A DNA stretch of 64,000 nt, taken from Pyrinomonadaceae bacterium. GTDB lineage: Bacteria; Acidobacteriota; Blastocatellia; Pyrinomonadales; Pyrinomonadaceae. The notes under the pieces were generated by a model, which saw only the letters and a list, made by a program, of their open reading frames with translations, was not told where the DNA came from and did no database searches. This document shows positions 1 through 8,513 of the stretch, piece by piece (position 1 is the stretch's first letter; each line of letters begins with the position of its first letter). The translations under genes were made by a program, and so were the position numbers. The stretch spans positions 1 through 64,000 of the forward strand of contig JAJTWY010000004.1 of the NCBI GenBank assembly GCA_021463165.1. Direction: 5' to 3'.

Positions 1-107
1 GGGACGTAGCCCTGCTTGCTTATCAGTTCGAAGAGCTCCGCTTTTCGACCGGAGAGTACCAGGCGTCTCGGATCGATCTGTGGACGTGTCTGATCGTGCG
101 GGATCAT
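1..107 (-). CDS. 5' end of an unidentified gene, cut by window edge
   Basis: An open frame begins at an ATG at 107 on the minus strand and runs off the left edge, giving only 35 codons. It starts 17 bases after the stop of the trbI-like gene and has the same direction, so it is probably the next gene of the leftward secretion operon. The visible peptide begins MIPHDQTRPQIDPRRL and is too short to assign. A VirB11/TrbB ATPase, a relaxase or another transfer protein would fit the position, but nothing seen distinguishes them. Confidence 0.5.
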   Translation of the reverse strand, partial: MIPHDQTRPQIDPRRLVLSGRKAELFELISKQGYV

Positions 108-123
108 ATGCTTCAAATTTTGC

Positions 124-1599
124 CTAGCGGCTTAGGTTGGCTTCGATTACCTGTTCCGCAATTCGCTGAAACTCCGGTGTCATTCTTGGGAGGGCCGCCC
201 GCAGTTTGTCCTGGGAACCCTCGCTAAAGAGGTCGGCGAGTTCCTCATCCGTAAGACCGCTCGCCGAAGGGGCAGGTGGATGGGTCGCGTTCAGAGAGCT
301 GCTGGAAGGCAGATCCGTGATCTGAACAAATCCCATCGACCCGGCATCGACCTGGACAAAGCTGTCCGAATCAACTCTCGAAGAACCCGAAATATCCGTA
401 CCGGCTCGGCCCATCGAGTCGGAAAGAATGACCGTCCCACCGGATCGCCAACTGCCGATCGAACCAATGATCGAAGAGCCGGTTTCACGAAGTCCGCGGA
501 GCAAGCGAGACCAAGTGCTCGCGAGTTTCCTTTTACGGCCAGTGATCCCCGACGCTCCATCGCGTCCCAAAAGCTCACCGCTGACTTTCACCAGTTGTCC
601 GGAAGCGGGATCGATCAGGCCCGTCACGGTCACGAACGCTCTCGATGATTCGGCCCCGCGAAGCGTGCCGACCAAGACCGTTCCCGCGGGATAGGAGTAT
701 TCCTTTCCATCGATCGCCCTGGTCAGCTCCATCCGGATGAAGCCGCCCGAGTTTCGAAACGAATAGACGGCACTTAAGAGGCGAACAGGGACCAGCGCTC
801 CGAATGGAATACCTGCAGTTTGCGTACTCGGTGTTGGAACATCTTGAGACCGGCGAATGTCAGGCCGGCTCGGTTCCGCGATGATTGCCTTCTTTTCTAT
901 ACCGAAGAAAAGTGATCGTCCCGGCGCGATCTGCGCTTGTGAGTTTCTTAGCTCTGATAGCGATGCGCCGCTTGCATTCGACGGAGCTTGATCTGGCTCA
1001 GTTTCTTTCTTCTCTACGCCTACGTCGTTGTTCGACTTAAGCGTTGAATATTGGTCCCTAGTTTCACGCAAAGCCGGAACGTCGCTGGATAGTGGACCGC
1101 CGGGGACGCCATTTTCCAACTCGGTCGAGGGTTGGTTAGGGATCTCCGAAACCACAGTTTCGTTTTCCGCGGGAGCGGTTGCCGAGTTTGCGGAGGGCTC
1201 CCTTGCGGCAACCATGCTCAAGGCCATCCGTAGCTTCTCGTCCTCGGATATCGCTGCCGGCGTATCGCCTTTTGCAGTTCGATTTACGGGTTGGGGCTTT
1301 TCCATCGCAAAGATACCCATCCCAAAGAACCACGAAAGGATCAAGAAGAGCAGGACAAAGAAAACCAGGAGACATGCGATAGCCTTGACGGCATGTCTCT
1401 TCGAAGTCTTCGACGGCGGTGGATGCTCGACCTCCTCATCCAGTTCGTCATCAAGTTCGTCATTAAGTTCCTCACCTCGGTCTTCAAATCCAGCCAACAT
1501 ATCGGCGGTTGGCCTAAAGAGTTTTTCCCGTTCACTTTCGTCCTCCACTCCGGGCAGAGCGGTCGGGATATCGAGCGTACTGGTGTTCGATGTAGACAT
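124..1599 (-). CDS. trbI: VirB10/TrbI-like T4SS core protein
   Basis: This is probably the inner- to outer-membrane spanning scaffold of a type IV secretion core complex. The start chosen is the ATG at 1599 (MSTSNTSTLD), which has GGAG just upstream overlapping the stop of the previous gene; a longer upstream extension is unlikely. It gives 491 residues. An acidic N-terminal cytoplasmic segment (Asp/Glu run around residue 50) precedes one hydrophobic helix near residues 75-100. A long, low-complexity periplasmic linker follows. The C-terminal third contains the beta-rich segment beginning GALVPVRLLSAVYS, with the typical VirB10 'setting a precise value, then a tunable range' pattern (YPAGTVLVGTL). 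It is the last complete gene of the operon virB1-8-9-10. Family assignment rests on context plus this domain; the sequence is divergent. Confidence 0.75.
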   Translation of the reverse strand: MSTSNTSTLDIPTALPGVEDESEREKLFRPTADMLAGFEDRGEELNDELDDELDEEVEHPPPSKTSKRHAVKAIACLLVFFVLLFLILSWFFGMGIFAMEKPQPVNRTAKGDTPAAISEDEKLRMALSMVAAREPSANSATAPAENETVVSEIPNQPSTELENGVPGGPLSSDVPALRETRDQYSTLKSNNDVGVEKKETEPDQAPSNASGASLSELRNSQAQIAPGRSLFFGIEKKAIIAEPSRPDIRRSQDVPTPSTQTAGIPFGALVPVRLLSAVYSFRNSGGFIRMELTRAIDGKEYSYPAGTVLVGTLRGAESSRAFVTVTGLIDPASGQLVKVSGELLGRDGASGITGRKRKLASTWSRLLRGLRETGSSIIGSIGSWRSGGTVILSDSMGRAGTDISGSSRVDSDSFVQVDAGSMGFVQITDLPSSSSLNATHPPAPSASGLTDEELADLFSEGSQDKLRAALPRMTPEFQRIAEQVIEANLSR

Positions 1600-1603
1600 A
1601 CTG

Positions 1604-2947
1604 TTACTCCTTTCCGGTTTCGGCCGAAGACAATGGAAGCGTGACAGGTGCATCGGCAGCCTCTCGATGGGAGACCAGTACGCGAATGTTCTGATTACTT
1701 CCAAGAATGGGACCTCGGTATACGAGGGCGTAGTATACGGTTGCCCCCGGTTGGACAACCCCTTCGAGGCTCGTCGATTCGACGTACCGCCTCTCGACGC
1801 GCTCCATCTGCAGGCTGTTTCCTTTATCGTCGGAGGTTTGAACCTGGATCTCGGGTGATCCTGGAAGCAACCGGAGATTTTCCGTAGTCCCGTTGCGGAC
1901 GGCGATGACGACGAGTCTTAACTCGGCATCGACTTCCGTGACTTTTGTGACGGCGAGTTCGATACCTGCCGACTGTTTCGACCACGTGCCAAGGTTTTTC
2001 TTCGGATCTCTTATAGAGTCCGCCAGCCTTTTGTTCGCGAGCAGCGATATCTCCTGATCCGAAGCGGCCACTGTTTTTCTACCCGAAGACTGTTTACGAG
2101 CTCCTCCCGCCTTCACCTCGACGATCGCCGATTGATGACGCAGTACCGGGTTTTCGCCCGACAGTTTTGGTTGAGCATCATTGTCGTCGGGACCGCGACT
2201 TCCTTGCATGAGTTTCGACGTAGCTTTTGAGGTCGGTCCGGGCGGCGTCTTCACATCCTCGCCGAGGTCGAAAGCTAATCCCGCGGTTCTTCTGGCTGCT
2301 ATCACATCGTCACGGTTGTACCGGATCACGCAGCGATGCGCATTCTTCCTGATGTCGTTCACCGGCACGAGTTCAAGAATGAGAACGAGGCCTGAACGCA
2401 TTTGGAGACTTATCGCCGTTGAAGGAGAAGACCCATCTCGCGCCGGCAGGAAAGATTCGCCCGGATAGATCGTGATCGAGCGGTCGCTTTCCTTTGTTGG
2501 TGACTGAAAGATCGACGCGAGTTTCGGATTTCCTTCGTGGATGTAATAGATGCCGTCCGAGGCCGGAAACTCGACGATCGACACCGCATTCTGAGCGAGT
2601 CCGAGGCGAATAACTGTTGGCTGCCTTGGGTTGACGGTAACGCTCGCCTCACCCGATAGAAAGTCGGGGACCGCTGTGTTGACTACTGAAACAGAGGCGG
2701 GAGCGTTGCTTGCCGACACCGGCAAACTCACGCTGTCCGGTTGTTGTGGCGTTTTTGGCGGGCGTGGCTTTGGCCGTGCCGCCGAAATGTTGTTGTCCCG
2801 TATCGGCTTACCGCTTCTTTGCTGGCCGCTTATGTCGCGGGCCGCAATGCCCAAGATCGCCATCGCTGCCAGAACGCCGAGCGTAATGATCGGCCTTTGC
2901 CTGAACTTCATAACTTTAATGATGTTTCTATTCATATTTGTACTCAC
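1604..2947 (-). CDS. trbG: VirB9/TrbG-like T4SS core protein
   Basis: This is a likely periplasmic or outer-membrane core component that pairs with VirB10. It has 447 residues from a GTG at 2947; an ATG at 2935 or another near 2908 is also possible because no strong ribosome site is visible. A hydrophobic signal-like helix lies near residues 18-35, followed by a Pro/Lys-rich linker. Residues of about 100-230 carry the VirB9-type beta domain (TVIRLGLAQNAVSIVEFP and a following SITIYPGESF strand). A Ser/Lys-rich stretch separates this from a C-terminal beta domain (RLVVIAVRNGTTENLRLLPG). The protein is longer than ordinary VirB9/TrbG (about 300 residues) because of the inserted linker. It lies between the virB8-like and virB10-like genes, and its stop overlaps the ribosome site of the latter. 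Confidence 0.65.
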   Translation of the reverse strand: MSTNMNRNIIKVMKFRQRPIITLGVLAAMAILGIAARDISGQQRSGKPIRDNNISAARPKPRPPKTPQQPDSVSLPVSASNAPASVSVVNTAVPDFLSGEASVTVNPRQPTVIRLGLAQNAVSIVEFPASDGIYYIHEGNPKLASIFQSPTKESDRSITIYPGESFLPARDGSSPSTAISLQMRSGLVLILELVPVNDIRKNAHRCVIRYNRDDVIAARRTAGLAFDLGEDVKTPPGPTSKATSKLMQGSRGPDDNDAQPKLSGENPVLRHQSAIVEVKAGGARKQSSGRKTVAASDQEISLLANKRLADSIRDPKKNLGTWSKQSAGIELAVTKVTEVDAELRLVVIAVRNGTTENLRLLPGSPEIQVQTSDDKGNSLQMERVERRYVESTSLEGVVQPGATVYYALVYRGPILGSNQNIRVLVSHREAADAPVTLPLSSAETGKE

Positions 2948-2965
2948 TGGTTCGTTGAAATTGAT

Positions 2966-3799
2966 CTACTCTTTCGGCTTCGCCTCGACTTCTTCGTTTT
3001 GTGCTGCAGCGACATCAGGGTCGGAAGACTTGGGGTCGGAAGACTCCGGGTCGGCGACGAGGACGATCGGAGAAACAGTTTTCCCGTTGACCGGCTCAAC
3101 TCTGAAGCGGAGGATCGAGAAACCAGTTCGCAGATTGCTGTCATTGCGAGCGGGCGAGGTAGGGCTGTCTTTTAGAAGAAACTTGCACTTCAGCTGCATG
3201 GACTCTTCGACATCCTGGCCTCCGACCTTGCGTCGTATCCGTCGCGTGCCTATCGCCCGCAAGATATAGGGGTCGCGCTCGTCAACCGTCAGGTCCTGCA
3301 GTTCCCAGGAAGAGTTGAGGCTGTCAGATTTCTCGGCCGCGAGCACTCCGTTCTGTTTGAGCCGCGCCGCCATTGCAAGCGAGAGATCAGGATCGACCAT
3401 TCGGAGCACTTTGTTTATCTGGCCTTCACGGGTGGCCTGCTCGACCTCGTAGAGTGCGGTCAAGAATTCTTTCGCGAGATACTTCTTGTCCGTATCGCCG
3501 GGAATGTCCGGAGTGATGCTTACGTTCTCGGTCGATCCGTAGTCGCGGTTGTTGAGTTCTGTGACGCGTCCGCTCGTCTTGTCGATCACGATGCGGTCCG
3601 CCTTGCGGAACGCGAGAAAGAGGTTTATCCCAACGCTAAGCATCACAATGATGAGCAGGACCCACACGGCTCTGAAGAGGGAGCTTATCGTTATGATGTC
3701 TTGTGGATCACGTGCGAGGTAGACCGTATCGTTCGCCATTTCGGTGTCCGTCCGATCGCTTTCGGTGTTTATTTCGGTGTTTATAAGACTGGTGTTCAT
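2966..3799 (-). CDS. trbF: VirB8/TrbF-like inner-membrane T4SS protein
   Basis: This is a bitopic assembly factor of type IV secretion. Starting at ATG 3799 (MNTSLINTEI) it has 277 residues: a short cytoplasmic tail, one transmembrane helix near residues 45-68 (AVWVLLIIVMLSVGINLFLA), and a periplasmic NTF2-like domain. That domain includes the Arg-rich strand before the C-terminal beta segments (RIRRKVGGQDVEESMQLKC). The last 40 residues are acidic and contain a small tandem repeat (DPESSDPKSSDPD) that is mirrored in the DNA at about 3025-3055. Gene order (virB1, 8, 9, 10) supports the call. Confidence 0.7.
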   Translation of the reverse strand: MNTSLINTEINTESDRTDTEMANDTVYLARDPQDIITISSLFRAVWVLLIIVMLSVGINLFLAFRKADRIVIDKTSGRVTELNNRDYGSTENVSITPDIPGDTDKKYLAKEFLTALYEVEQATREGQINKVLRMVDPDLSLAMAARLKQNGVLAAEKSDSLNSSWELQDLTVDERDPYILRAIGTRRIRRKVGGQDVEESMQLKCKFLLKDSPTSPARNDSNLRTGFSILRFRVEPVNGKTVSPIVLVADPESSDPKSSDPDVAAAQNEEVEAKPKE

Positions 3800-3980
3800 A
3801 AGTGTGGAGCTAATTGCTTCGTCGCATCGATATCGCAAAAGTGGTGCCAGAGCTAGAAAGCGATAAAAGTAGGATCAGTGAATTCCACGCTGAAGCGTTC
3901 GTGGTTCAAAACTGCTCCGCTTCGGTTCAGAAATTTGCCGGTTGGTCGGGGAAGGCACCACGAGCATTTCGCCCGAGGGC

Positions 3981-4811
3981 CTATTGCTCAGAGTCGCGAA
4001 AGAAAGTGGTTCGTGCGCTCGCGGAAATGGCAGCCCGGCTATTTGGTGACACTATGACCGGACCCGGAGCAAGCGAATCCTTTGTACCGTCGCCGATCAG
4101 GAGGCGCTTGCCGGATCTCGGATCATAGAGGACTTTCGGGAATTGCGGAAGACGTTCGCCGACGTCTTCCCGTGGGGCATCCGCTCTGAGCACCGAAGGC
4201 GTATTTGCTTCAGTCGGCGCAAGATCTCTTCGTCGCCGCAGTGCTTTGTACACGCCGAGCCCGCGACTGACGTAAGTTCTAGTCTCTAAATACGGCGGAA
4301 CTCCACCCGGCGTACGCCGTTTCGAGGAGTTTATTTGTTTCTTCCCGGAACGAAGCGAGTAGCCGTTCAGGTAGGCGGAAACGGTGCCTTCACCGGCATT
4401 GTACGCAGCAAGAATTGAATCCATTCGACCGTCAAACATCTCCGATAGAACCCTTACATAACGAGCCGCGGCAAAGATCGACGATACCGGTTCATAAGGA
4501 TCTCTCAACCCGAAGCGAGCAGCTGTTGCGGGTATGAACTGCATCAGTCCCCGAGCGTTCTTCGGACTTGTCAGCCACGGCCTGAAACGGGTTTCGTTGT
4601 ACGCGATCGTCCACAAGAGCAGCGGGTCTACTCCTTCCTTCTTTGCCGCCGCGGCGATCGACTTCTCAAAGTAAGCGGCGCGGGCCATGACATCGAGCTT
4701 TGCGAACTCGCGACGATCGAGTAGCCGGTTGCCTTGCGAGTGACTAAGGCCGGCAAAGGCACTTAGCCCGAGAACGAGAATTCCACAAAGATTCAATATT
4801 CGGATATTCAT
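3981..4811 (-). CDS. VirB1-like lytic transglycosylase
   Basis: A secreted peptidoglycan-cleaving enzyme that would open the wall for the secretion channel. The start at ATG 4811 (MNIRILNLCG) opens directly with a signal peptide ending near residue 25; the longer upstream frame has no leader-like features. The SLT/goose-lysozyme-like domain is clear: the catalytic glutamate lies in WTIAYNETRFRPWLTS, followed by the motif ARGLMQFIPATAARFG and by AAYNAGEGTVSAY. A Lys/Arg-rich stretch and about 90 variable residues form the tail. It begins the leftward T4SS operon and faces the pilin gene across a 139-base divergent intergenic region. Confidence 0.85.
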   Translation of the reverse strand: MNIRILNLCGILVLGLSAFAGLSHSQGNRLLDRREFAKLDVMARAAYFEKSIAAAAKKEGVDPLLLWTIAYNETRFRPWLTSPKNARGLMQFIPATAARFGLRDPYEPVSSIFAAARYVRVLSEMFDGRMDSILAAYNAGEGTVSAYLNGYSLRSGKKQINSSKRRTPGGVPPYLETRTYVSRGLGVYKALRRRRDLAPTEANTPSVLRADAPREDVGERLPQFPKVLYDPRSGKRLLIGDGTKDSLAPGPVIVSPNSRAAISASARTTFFRDSEQ

Positions 4812-4819
4812 GCGGCGGC

Positions 4820-4889
4820 ATCTTCGCAACGCCTGTGCCAACCTGTGTCGATCGACTCGCGGCACAGACGTTGCAGAGGACGCGAAGAT
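4820..4889. promoter_or_regulatory. Nested inverted repeat between divergent T4SS operons
   Basis: Seen directly. GCAACGCCTGTGCC (4826-4839) pairs with GGCACAGACGTTGC (4861-4874) at 13 of 14 positions. The 10-base perfect palindrome GTCGATCGAC (4847-4856) sits in the spacer. A further outer pair, ATCTTCGC (4820-4827) and GCGAAGAT (4882-4889), lies outside. The only intergenic space between the two divergent secretion operons contains this structure. A shared operator is the simplest reading; a transfer-origin-like structure is also possible. Confidence 0.6.
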
Positions 4890-4950
4890 CATGGGCACGT
4901 TTCTGAGAAGTCGAAGCGAACCCGATCTTAAAAAAGCGAGGACATGAAGA

Positions 4951-5292
4951 ATGAAAACTATTTTGCGAAAGATCAGATCGTCGGCGCCGATCCTGACAGC
5001 GATCACGATAAGCCTGCTGCTATCCGGGAACCTTTTTGGACAGGGGCCGATCTTTACCGGCGACGCCGGGAATCTCTCGAACATAATCCGCGAAGCGTTA
5101 AAGCTGATGGCGATCATCCTGTTCTGCCTAGGAGCAGTAGGGTTGGCCTGGGGGATCTACAACAAGATGACGGGCAAGGAATGGTCGAACCAGGCGCTCG
5201 GCTCTCTTCTTTCATTCGCGTTCGGAACCATCGTCGCGGTCTTCTGGCAGCTGGCACAGGGGCGTGCCGTCGGCGTCGATACGAACTTTTGA
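4951..5292 (+). CDS. trbC: VirB2/TrbC-like pilin subunit
   Basis: A small membrane protein of 113 residues with an N-terminal signal-like region (positive MKTILRKIR, then a hydrophobic stretch to about residue 30). Two further transmembrane helices are separated by a short polar loop (YNKMTGKEWSNQALG), which is the pilin layout of VirB2/TrbC. It has a GAGGA ribosome site 8 bases upstream. It is the first gene of the rightward T4SS operon and is followed after 3 bases by the VirB3-like gene. The mature pilin would probably begin near residue 32. Assignment is by size, topology and position; pilin sequences are weakly conserved. Confidence 0.7.
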   Translation: MKTILRKIRSSAPILTAITISLLLSGNLFGQGPIFTGDAGNLSNIIREALKLMAIILFCLGAVGLAWGIYNKMTGKEWSNQALGSLLSFAFGTIVAVFWQLAQGRAVGVDTNF

Positions 5293-5295
5293 GAC

Positions 5296-5628
5296 ATGCG
5301 AAAAAGAGCGACCAGACCAAATGTGTTTCGTGACCTAAAGCGATTAGGCGTCTACTCCACCGACTGGAAGTACATTCTCGTGCCGACCGCGGTGATGTAC
5401 GTGACACCGTTCATTCTCGGTTTGTGGCTGTACTATATCCCGCTCGGATTCCCGCTGGGAGTAGCGACATTTCTGATTCTGCTCGTCACCTTCAGCATTC
5501 TGCGTGCGAGCAAACCCCGCTATTGGCTCAAACACAGACTCGACGCTGCATCCGATGGATGGACCCGGTTCCGACCTCCTCTGAACAGAGAATTTCAGAA
5601 CTCAGACTGGATCACGAAACCAAAGTAA
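5296..5628 (+). CDS. trbD: VirB3/TrbD-like membrane protein
   Basis: A 110-residue protein with a basic N terminus (MRKRATRPNVFRDLKR) and two close transmembrane helices near residues 28-70, then a short cytoplasmic tail. This matches VirB3/TrbD, a partner of the VirB4 ATPase. It sits directly between the pilin and the VirB4 gene, with short gaps on both sides consistent with translational coupling. There is no catalytic motif. The call is supported mainly by topology and by conserved gene order virB2-virB3-virB4. Confidence 0.65.
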   Translation: MRKRATRPNVFRDLKRLGVYSTDWKYILVPTAVMYVTPFILGLWLYYIPLGFPLGVATFLILLVTFSILRASKPRYWLKHRLDAASDGWTRFRPPLNREFQNSDWITKPK

Positions 5629-5642
5629 AAGGACAAAAGACA

Positions 5643-8513
5643 ATGGACCCAGCAAATCTCAATTACACATACATTCTCGCCGCCATCGGCAGCAGCCTCG
5701 TGTTCATAGGGGTCGGCCTTGCCATTGGTCGCCGAGCTCTTCCTTTGGCTATTAGCTACCCGCGACGCTCATCGACTATTCCTTCAGGACCTCCACTCCC
5801 ACCCTCTCCAAACCTGTCCGAAAGTGATGGAAGGCTTCTTCCGATAGAGGTTCTCGGTCTCGACGGCAACCTGATCCGCTATCGCGATGGGAGCTTCGGT
5901 AAGGCGTATGTCTTCGAGCCCGTCCCGACCCTCTACGACGATGGGCGACTCACCGAGCAGAGGATCGAGGATTTGAAGACGATCCTCCGATTCGACAGGC
6001 CGAAGAGGACGATCATCCAGTTTCGCTTCTCAAACAGGTCCGACGACGGCCGCGTGCTGAAGGATCACATCCGATCCCGTAATGACGAGAAAAGCGATGC
6101 TCTCGCTTCTTTGCTTCAGGCAACAAACCTGTCGCTTTACGAGCAAGCGATCCTTTCCGGGAACCTCATGACACAGGAGGCAAGTGTCTGGATCCGGATC
6201 CCGGCTCGCGACGGACAAGACCGCAGCCTTCTCCGCGAGAGCGTTCCGTCGCTTGCACGCGAGATCAGAGAACGTGGAGCGGTTCGCACGCTTTTCCGGC
6301 CCGTACTGAAAACAAAAAATGCGTTAGCAGAAAGCTTTCTGGTCCGCGAGATTGCCGCTGAGAAGAATTGTCGTGCGAAGGCACGCCGCACGTTTCAGGC
6401 TTTTGAAACGAATTTCCCAAAGGAGCTGAGACTTCGCGAGATGAACCGGCAGGAGGTCTTCAACGAGATGTTTCGGAGTCACCGTCGTGAGACTTCTCCC
6501 GCACCGACTCTTGCCGCGGACCGGCGTGTTGATCTTCGCCGATATCTGGCAAGCACGACAATTCAGCACTCTGATGAAGCGTATGTTTCCCATAACGGGA
6601 CCCCGGCAAGCCTGATCAGTTTGAAGACGCTGCCAAACGGATTTGTGACCGCGGATGTGATGCGCTATCTCACTGCCACGCGAGAGCTATCGTTTCCGCA
6701 TGAGATCGTCGTCGACCTCGTCACCACCGATAAACAGAAGGCGAAGAAGGACCTTCAAAAGCGGATCGATCGTATCGACCGAAGTCGGAACACATGGTTT
6801 GGCTTCAAGAATCTCAAGAAGGATGCGGTGGTGATCAAAGCCGATCTTGAGAACCTGCTTGAACAGATCGAAGCGGACAATGAGGAGATCTGCGAGCTTA
6901 GGCTGAACGTTATCGTTTTTGCCGATAGATCGACTTCGGCCGCCGGGTTACGGAAAAGGTCACAGGTTCTTGCCGACCGTTGTGATGCTCTCATTTCTGC
7001 GATCAGAAAAAAGACCGGTGCAGATGCTATCCGCGAAGATGCGGCTCGGCAACGAGCGCTTTATCCACGAATGCTCGCCGGTGAGCTTTCGGCAGAACCG
7101 ACCGGCCAGGAACTTACCGAGACTTCCGATTCCGTGATCGCATTCGTTCCGACCGAGACAAGCTGGCGCGGCAGCTCGCGGCCGCACAGCATTTTCAGCA
7201 CGCCGAACGGCCAGATCTTCGGCCTCGACCTTTACGACCGCTCGCTGATCAAATCACCGACGGCCATCGTGACGGCAGCTTCCGGCGAAGGAAAGTCATT
7301 CCTTGCCACAATGCTGATCACCGATATCCGGGCTCACCGAGGGGACGTGAAGGTGAGGGTGATGGATTATCGATACTCGTTCAAGCCGATCTCACGCCTT
7401 TTTAATGGTCGGCACATCGAATTCACGGAGGCCGATCCAAGACCTATCAACATCTGGAACTATCCCGGGATCGAAGAAGGACGGACGCCTACGAAGCGAC
7501 AACTTTCGATGGTGCTTACCGACATTCTCATCCTGAGCAAGACACCAAGATCCGACGCGATAACCAGTGCGGTGGCAGCGACCGTGATCGATGAGGTCTA
7601 CAAGATGTCCACGGCGCGAAACGGTCCGGGCAGGCCGAAGTTTCAACCTACGCTCGGTCACTTCCTCGATCTGCTCAAGAGCTACCACTGGAGCCCGGCC
7701 GAGCAGCGGCACGCGGGCGAGCTCTATCTGAAACTCAACATCTTCCGCAAAGACCCGTGGCTAAACGCACCGACCCATCCGGACTATGACACAGCTTCGA
7801 TGTTCGATGTGTTCGAACTGTCGAGCATCAGCGGTCTCGATGAAAAGATCCGCGAAAGCGTCGGCTTTCGCATAAGCGCACAGATCATGCAGGAGATCGG
7901 CGAGGAAGATGAGCAGAAACAAAAGACGCCAATACTTTTTGTGTGCGACGAGGTTCGCGAGATAAACAAGCACTTTCCGGCGATCCAGGAGCTGATCGCA
8001 GAGGCGTCGGTTACTGGACGCAAAGAAGGTCTCGTCACCCTCCTTTTCTCACAGGCGTACGAGCACTTTACGGGGACATCCGAGCGGCCGAACGAGACCG
8101 GCATCGACCTTGTCAAAAACTCCGGAGTGAAGATCATCGGCAAGCAGATCGGAGGATTCGAACGACTTGCAGATGACTGCGAACTCGCGAGGGAAACGAT
8201 CGCTGCCGTTCGCGGGATCCGAAATCAATACGGCCGCTATACGCAGTGGGTGATGGTTATCGGGAGCGGCAGCGACAAGATCATCCAAATGGCCGAAGTT
8301 CACCTTTCGCCCGCGATGCTGTGGGCGAACACGAACGACACGAACGAAGCTAACGCCAGGCGACTTGTCGAATCGCTTCGTCCCGATATCCCGCTTGCTT
8401 TCATAGTCACCTGGCTCGCAAGCAAATATCCCCGCGGCCTCACAGCCGACGGACTGACTGCAATTCATGAGGATGACTTACAGGAACTGATCGAGGTGAG
8501 AACAGATGAATAA
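5643..8513 (+). CDS. trbE: VirB4/TrbE-like secretion ATPase
   Basis: The energising ATPase of type IV secretion, involved in pilus assembly and substrate transfer. I chose ATG 5643 (MDPANLNYTY), giving 956 residues; the frame extends upstream, but that overlaps the VirB3-like gene. An N-terminal transmembrane helix lies at residues 8-25, which is unusual but known in some TrbE-type proteins. A CagE/TrbE/VirB-type N-terminal domain follows. The RecA-like ATPase has Walker A (SGEGKSFLATML, near residue 550) and Walker B (ILFVCDEVREI, near 768). The gene overlaps the start of the TrbJ-like gene by 8 bases. Length is somewhat over the usual 800-870 residues of the family. Confidence 0.9.
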   Translation: MDPANLNYTYILAAIGSSLVFIGVGLAIGRRALPLAISYPRRSSTIPSGPPLPPSPNLSESDGRLLPIEVLGLDGNLIRYRDGSFGKAYVFEPVPTLYDDGRLTEQRIEDLKTILRFDRPKRTIIQFRFSNRSDDGRVLKDHIRSRNDEKSDALASLLQATNLSLYEQAILSGNLMTQEASVWIRIPARDGQDRSLLRESVPSLAREIRERGAVRTLFRPVLKTKNALAESFLVREIAAEKNCRAKARRTFQAFETNFPKELRLREMNRQEVFNEMFRSHRRETSPAPTLAADRRVDLRRYLASTTIQHSDEAYVSHNGTPASLISLKTLPNGFVTADVMRYLTATRELSFPHEIVVDLVTTDKQKAKKDLQKRIDRIDRSRNTWFGFKNLKKDAVVIKADLENLLEQIEADNEEICELRLNVIVFADRSTSAAGLRKRSQVLADRCDALISAIRKKTGADAIREDAARQRALYPRMLAGELSAEPTGQELTETSDSVIAFVPTETSWRGSSRPHSIFSTPNGQIFGLDLYDRSLIKSPTAIVTAASGEGKSFLATMLITDIRAHRGDVKVRVMDYRYSFKPISRLFNGRHIEFTEADPRPINIWNYPGIEEGRTPTKRQLSMVLTDILILSKTPRSDAITSAVAATVIDEVYKMSTARNGPGRPKFQPTLGHFLDLLKSYHWSPAEQRHAGELYLKLNIFRKDPWLNAPTHPDYDTASMFDVFELSSISGLDEKIRESVGFRISAQIMQEIGEEDEQKQKTPILFVCDEVREINKHFPAIQELIAEASVTGRKEGLVTLLFSQAYEHFTGTSERPNETGIDLVKNSGVKIIGKQIGGFERLADDCELARETIAAVRGIRNQYGRYTQWVMVIGSGSDKIIQMAEVHLSPAMLWANTNDTNEANARRLVESLRPDIPLAFIVTWLASKYPRGLTADGLTAIHEDDLQELIEVRTDE

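Noticed and set aside
1028..1858. Plus-strand 276-codon frame with a long Ser run
   Set aside because: It is antisense to the VirB10/VirB9-like genes; the Ser run is the complement of their Asp/Glu codons.
3025..3060. Short direct repeats (gtcggaagactt-like) as a possible iteron set
   Set aside because: They lie inside the VirB8-like C terminus and encode its DPESSDPKSSDPD repeat, so coding explains them.
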